Assembly (NCBI GenBank): GCA_009781955.1
Contig: WQUT01000090.1
Coordinates: forward strand, 1-8,499
Direction: 5' to 3'
DNA from: Pseudomonadota bacterium
GTDB lineage: Bacteria > Pseudomonadota > Alphaproteobacteria > Rs-D84
DNA length: 8,499 nucleotides
The notes below the pieces were generated by a model that saw only the letters and a program-made list of their open reading frames with translations, made no database searches and was not told the DNA's origin. Made by a program: the position numbers and the translations under genes. Of this stretch, positions 5,609 through 8,499 are shown one piece after another; position 1 is the first letter of the stretch; the number at the start of each line of letters is the position of its first letter.

Positions 5609-6626
5609 CGAAGAATTATTTCATAAGTTGCTGATTCTGCGGACGCCCGGGATCGGGCCGGTGAAATATGCCGAACTTACCCGAAAATTCGGGACGGCGG
5701 CGGCGGCGGCCGATTCGCTGAACGCCGCGCAAGAACATGCGGATTCCGTAAAGCGCGAGATGGATCGCGCGGCGCAACTGGGCATTATATATGTAAGTGA
5801 CGATTCGGACGATTATCCCGCGAATTTGAAGCAAGTGAAAAATCATCCGCCCGTGATTTCGGCGCGCGGCAATATCGCGGCCCTGCGCCGTCCCGCGGTC
5901 GGCATGGTCGGAACGCGGCACGCGACCGCCGCGGGCATGCGATTCGTTTCAGATTTGGCGGCCGCATTCGCGGGACATGGCTTTGCGGTCGTGTCAGGCA
6001 TGGCGATGGGAACGGACACGGCCGCGCATAACGGCGCGCTGTCGGTGGCGGGCGATGAAAATACAATTGCGGTGCTGGCCGGCGGGGCCGATTATATTTG
6101 GCCCCTTGAAAATGAAAAGCTGTATCATTATATATTGGAACGTGGCGCGGCGATCAGCGAAATGCCCGTTGCCGCGACGCCAATTGCGAATAACTTTATC
6201 CAGCGAAACCGATGGATCGCCGGGATTTCCGAAAAATTGATATTGGGCGAGGCGGACGAGGATTCCGGCAGCATGAGCACCGCGGCCTTTGCATTGGATC
6301 TGAATCGGCCGGTGTTTGCAATCCCCGGGCATCCGTCGGACGCGCGGAGCGCGGGCCCAAATCGCCTGATAAAATCGGGTTTGGCGACATTGTGCATCGG
6401 CCGGCAAGATTTTTTTGAGTTTAAAGACGATAAAGGACAATCGCCGAAGAAAGCCAAACCACATGCGGAAAATACCCTGATGGATTTAATAGGAACAGAA
6501 TCCGTATCGGAATCTGTATTGGCAAAACTTGCCGAAAAAAATGTAAATGAAGTAAAGAGCCAACTGGTAGTCTTGGAATTGAACGGATTAGTGAAAAAAG
6601 TGAATGGCGGATATGTGAAAGCATAG
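5601..6626 (+). CDS. dprA: DNA-processing protein DprA (Smf)
   Basis: A 341-residue cytoplasmic protein. DprA binds incoming single-stranded DNA and loads RecA during natural transformation; it is also widespread in bacteria not known to be competent. The N-terminus (about 8-32) has a helix-hairpin-helix-like LRTPGIGPVKYAEL. The Rossmann core spans about 70-270, with DYP (71-73), VGMVGTRHATAAG (100-112), VSGMAMGTDTAAH (131-143), QRNRWIAG (201-208), EADEDSGSMSTA (217-228) and IPGHPSDARSAGPNRLI (241-257). Residues about 290-341 form a winged-helix-like tail. In the block usually read SGLARGID the basic residue is Met136, which could affect DNA contact. The start overlaps plsY by eight bases with no good ribosome site, implying coupled translation. 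No other competence gene is in the window except that the upstream pilus-type secretin could, speculatively, serve DNA uptake. Confidence 0.92.
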   Translation: MHDEELFHKLLILRTPGIGPVKYAELTRKFGTAAAAADSLNAAQEHADSVKREMDRAAQLGIIYVSDDSDDYPANLKQVKNHPPVISARGNIAALRRPAVGMVGTRHATAAGMRFVSDLAAAFAGHGFAVVSGMAMGTDTAAHNGALSVAGDENTIAVLAGGADYIWPLENEKLYHYILERGAAISEMPVAATPIANNFIQRNRWIAGISEKLILGEADEDSGSMSTAAFALDLNRPVFAIPGHPSDARSAGPNRLIKSGLATLCIGRQDFFEFKDDKGQSPKKAKPHAENTLMDLIGTESVSESVLAKLAEKNVNEVKSQLVVLELNGLVKKVNGGYVKA

Positions 6627-6811
6627 TATATACAGTGTCTATACAATGCGCGGAAAACAGCCATAAATCCGAATCGGTGGCAAGGAAATTTTAATAAAAT
6701 ATTTTCTCTAAAAAACTTGCTAAACGTAATTTTTAATATAATGTTCTAGACAGGTATCCAGGACATCAACAAATCCTGACATCATAGAAGAATAGTTTAC
6801 GGACAGAGAGG

Positions 6812-6847
6812 ATGATTTTATTGGCGCGCGCCACGCGGGCCCAATAA
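6812..6847 (+). other. Possible 11-residue leader peptide before dnaA
   Basis: ATG at 6812 opens a reading frame MILLARATRAQ that stops with TAA at 6845, inside the loop of the hairpin 6830-6870. AGAGAGG lies directly against the ATG, which is too close for a normal ribosome site. The arrangement resembles an attenuator but may be chance. Confidence 0.2.
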
Positions 6848-6876
6848 TGTTCATTTTTCGCCGGGGTGGCTTTTTT
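6830..6876 (+). terminator. Terminator or attenuator candidate upstream of dnaA
   Basis: Arms 6830-6840 and 6860-6870 pair at 9 of 11 positions (GCCAC and GGC blocks matched) around a 19-base loop, and six T residues follow directly. It may end the plsY-dprA transcript, or an RNA starting after the TATAAT at 6737, or act as an attenuator 63 bases before the dnaA start. Confidence 0.5.
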
Positions 6877-6938
6877 ACGAATTTAGCGCGGTATACACGA
6901 TTTAATTGGACTCTTTCGGGGAAGGAAAGGAGAACAAG

Positions 6939-8255
6939 ATGCGGCTGATGCACAGTTTACAGACACAAGCGTTAAATTCCAACGCGGACTGGGATAAAAT
7001 CAAGGGAATTGTGCGGGAAAAAATGGACGCGGCCGCGTTTGATTCTTGGATTGCGCCGCTTTCCGGATTTACCGACGGAAATATCCTTAATATTGTCGCG
7101 CCCAATCAGTTTTCCATAGATTTTATAAAACGCACGTATATGCATTTTCTGGCGGACGCCGCGGGCGAATTCGGAATGACCGTTTCGTTTGGTCTGGGGC
7201 GCGCGGGCGCGCCGTCGCCGAAATTGTCCGTGAATGACAATTCTCAAAAAACTGACTTCAAAATCCCGACCAGCGGCCAGCGGCCAGCGACCAATGACCA
7301 AAAAATAACTTTTGACGATTTTATCATATCCGAACAAAATGCATTTGCGGTGACGGCTTGCCGGAAACTCGCCGAATCATCCGTCTCTTTTTCCCCGCTG
7401 TTTTTATACGGCGCATCCGGTTCCGGCAAATCAATGCTGGCGCGCGCGACGGCAACCGCCGCGCGCGGCCGCGTGGTTTTTATGACCGGCGCGCAGTTTG
7501 TTTCCGAATTCCTGCGCGCGATGTCCGAACGCGCGGTGTTCGCCTTTAAAGATTTCGTCCGCAACTGCGACACCTTTATACTGGACGATGTCCAGCAAAT
7601 CGCCGGAAAACGCGCGTGCTCGGAAGAATTTATGACAACAATCCTGGATCTGATCCAGGGCGGGAAAAACGTCGTCCTGACGGCATGCGCGGCGCCGGCC
7701 GCGATATCCGGGTTTGAGCGCCGTCTGCAATCCATTTTGGCGTCGGGACTGTCCGTTGATTTGACCGCGCCGGACAAATTCGTCCGCCGCGCCATGCTGA
7801 TGCGCGCGGGCGTTTCCGCCGATTTGTCCGAAACCCTGGCGGGACGCGTTCCGGCGGACGGGCATATAGTCGCCGGGCTTTCTAAAAAAATCCGCGCATT
7901 CTCGGAATTAATGAACTCGCCCGTGACGGCAGAGATCGCGGAACGCCTTCTCTCGGACGCTATCGGCGTGCAAAAAACGCCCCTCGCCATGGTAAAGAAT
8001 ATGTCCGCGCGCCTTGGCGTATCCATGGAAGACGTCGCTTCATCATCACGCATGCGGGCGCATGTGCGCGCGCGCCAGATTATGATGGCCGCGCTGAAAC
8101 ACGCGACGAAACTTTCGCTGTCGGAAATCGGGCAACTGATCGGCGGCCGCGATCATGCGACGGTGCTGTATGCCTTGGCCCAGATTGAAAAACTCAAATC
8201 ATCCGACCTTATGCTGGCGGCCGAAATTGAACAAATGGTCGCGGAATGCAGATAG
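6939..8255 (+). CDS. dnaA: Chromosomal replication initiator DnaA, divergent
   Basis: A 438-residue cytoplasmic AAA+ ATPase that binds the origin, opens it and recruits helicase. Domain I is at about 15-75 (WDKIKGIV...FDSWIAPL). The linker is at 85-120. The AAA+ core starts at ITFDDFII (123). Walker A is GASGSGKS (158-165, usually GGVGLGKT); Walker B is ILDDVQ (214-219). The end of sensor 1 reads TAC (248-250) where TSD is usual. Box VII reads RLQSILASGL (262-271) against RLKSRFGWGL, so the arginine finger is Ile266. Sensor 2 Arg319 is kept. Domain IV has VRARQI (376-381) and the signature GGRDHATVLYAL (402-412). Length is near the usual 440-470. The ATG at 6939 has AAGGAG six bases upstream; an in-frame TTG at 6906 lacks such a site. 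Domains I and IV exclude Hda, which lacks them. Because the protein is intact and in frame, the changes look evolved, not like decay. Confidence 0.93.
   Translation: MRLMHSLQTQALNSNADWDKIKGIVREKMDAAAFDSWIAPLSGFTDGNILNIVAPNQFSIDFIKRTYMHFLADAAGEFGMTVSFGLGRAGAPSPKLSVNDNSQKTDFKIPTSGQRPATNDQKITFDDFIISEQNAFAVTACRKLAESSVSFSPLFLYGASGSGKSMLARATATAARGRVVFMTGAQFVSEFLRAMSERAVFAFKDFVRNCDTFILDDVQQIAGKRACSEEFMTTILDLIQGGKNVVLTACAAPAAISGFERRLQSILASGLSVDLTAPDKFVRRAMLMRAGVSADLSETLAGRVPADGHIVAGLSKKIRAFSELMNSPVTAEIAERLLSDAIGVQKTPLAMVKNMSARLGVSMEDVASSSRMRAHVRARQIMMAALKHATKLSLSEIGQLIGGRDHATVLYALAQIEKLKSSDLMLAAEIEQMVAECR
7270..7304 (+). repeat. In-frame heptamer run inside dnaA domain II
   Basis: Five consecutive units read CCAGCGG, CCAGCGG, CCAGCGA, CCAATGA, CCAAAAA. 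They encode SGQRPATNDQK in the flexible linker between DnaA domains I and III. The 14-mer CGACCAATGACCAA at 7288-7301 is identical to 75-88 in the inverted repeat near the window start. Common descent of the two heptamer runs is inference. Confidence 0.7.
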
Positions 8256-8385
8256 CGCGACCGGGAAATAATGTCTTGTCAAATTGCGACAGTATGTGTT
8301 AATTTTGTGTAAAATAAACGACCGGTTTTTTAGGACAGTTTTGTTGTTCCGGCCAAAATTAAAAAATCCCATAATTCCGCGCATT
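8256..8385. other. AT-rich intergenic region after dnaA
   Basis: The motif CGACCGG occurs at 8258-8264 and 8319-8325 and, inverted, at 8425-8431. ACCGGTTTTTT at 8321-8331 is a poor terminator candidate, having only a six-base self-complementary core before the T run. No convincing dnaA terminator, tRNA or promoter was found. One DnaA-box-like 9-mer (TGTGTAAAA, 8306-8314) is too isolated to call. Confidence 0.4.
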
Positions 8386-8499
8386 TCAAAGTCCCAGTAT
8401 TTTCTTGTTATTTGGACAATATAACCGGTCGGTTATTTTCCCCATGCGGCGCGCGTTGGCGATCCGCAGCGCGCCTGTAAAATCATGGTTTTTCAAACT
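8386..8499 (-). CDS. Possible 3' end of an unidentified gene
   Basis: On the minus strand a frame enters at the window edge and runs 37 codons to a TGA at 8386-8388, ending DRLYCPNNKKILGL. It has no stop within the visible part, and codon use is not unlike the neighbours, but the stretch is short and I do not recognise the protein. It would be convergent with dnaA. The same DNA could instead hold a promoter and the first codons of a plus-strand gene (ATG at 8444, without a ribosome site); both cannot easily be true. Confidence 0.3.
   Translation of the reverse strand, partial: SLKNHDFTGALRIANARRMGKITDRLYCPNNKKILGL
8412..8439 (+). promoter_or_regulatory. Candidate promoter with an operator-like palindrome
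   Basis: TTGGAC (8412-8417) and TATTTT (8434-8439) are 16 bases apart. The palindrome ATAACCG-GT-CGGTTAT (8421-8436) fills the spacer, a place where repressors commonly bind, and its ACCGGTCGGT core resembles TetR-type operators. The plus-strand frame from ATG 8444 stays open to the window end but has no ribosome site. The site conflicts with the minus-strand reading of the same bases. Confidence 0.3.

Larger units (their letters stand above)
6627..6938. other. Leader/intergenic region between dprA and dnaA
   Basis: Its first 120 bases are AT-rich without clear structure. TATAAT occurs at 6737-6742 but has no good -35 box. GACATCA repeats directly at 6758-6764 and 6777-6783 (approximate). 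A terminator-like hairpin lies at 6830-6876 and a short possible leader peptide at 6812-6847. A good AAGGAG site (6927-6932) precedes the dnaA ATG by six bases. No consensus DnaA box (TTATNCACA) was found, so there is no support for calling an origin here. Confidence 0.5.

Noticed and set aside
6906..6938. In-frame TTG start for dnaA
   Set aside because: The AAGGAG site at 6927-6932 is ideally placed for the ATG at 6939.
6627..6938. Replication origin upstream of dnaA
   Set aside because: The region is AT-rich but no consensus DnaA boxes were found; one 9-mer downstream (8306-8314) is a single near-match.
7244..8053. Open frame of 269 codons antisense to dnaA
   Set aside because: It is a shadow of DnaA codons; dnaA has clear conserved motifs.
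6939..8255. Hda-type DnaA paralogue
   Set aside because: Hda lacks domains I and IV; both are present here, including the GGRDHATV signature.
8199..8384. Small minus-strand frame overlapping the dnaA end
   Set aside because: No ribosome site or motif is seen, and it overlaps the conserved DnaA C-terminus.

Overview
The window reads as chromosomal DNA from an alphaproteobacterium, probably an uncultured one. The grounds are rpsT lying near dnaA, an intergenic palindrome of the GTCATCCCCGG/CCGGGGATCCAGG type that is common in that class, and the protein families present. Coding DNA is mostly GC-rich and the intergenic DNA is AT-rich and unusually full of inverted repeats. No tRNA, rRNA, CRISPR array, transposase or integrase was seen.

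Layout. (1) 1-3180: a heptamer-based inverted repeat, a good sigma70-type promoter, and a two-gene transcription unit on +. Its first gene encodes a secreted protein with a TcpQ-like C-terminal domain (169-1281). Its second encodes a PilN/TcpC-type lipoprotein secretin (1465-3093). A long hairpin terminator closes the unit. A palindromic element and an AT-rich repeat patch separate the two genes. Together they look like the outer-membrane pore part of a type IVb pilus or related secretion machine. (2) 3181-3840: a patch of hairpin repeats, then a small membrane-anchored VOC/glyoxalase-fold protein (3330-3809) with a bidirectional terminator. (3) 3880-4890, minus strand: rpsT with its own promoter and terminator, followed by an AT-richer SpoU/TrmH-family RNA methyltransferase gene. 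(4) 4845-8255, plus strand: plsY and dprA overlap by 8 bases. A 311-base leader holding a possible terminator/attenuator follows, then dnaA. (5) 8256-8499: intergenic DNA with repeated CGACCGG motifs and either the 3' end of a minus-strand gene or the promoter of a plus-strand gene running off the window.

The strongest oddity is DnaA. Domain I, the Walker motifs, sensor 2 and the DNA-binding signature are all there. However, the box VII arginine finger position is isoleucine and the sensor 1 aspartate position is cysteine, so ATP-dependent oligomer formation may differ from the textbook case. Its domain II linker is also partly encoded by a run of heptamers from the same family as the inverted repeat at 18-100, 7 kb away. 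The pilus pair appears to form a self-contained unit and is the best lead for an unusual envelope system, but both families are known. I found no clearly new multi-gene system.
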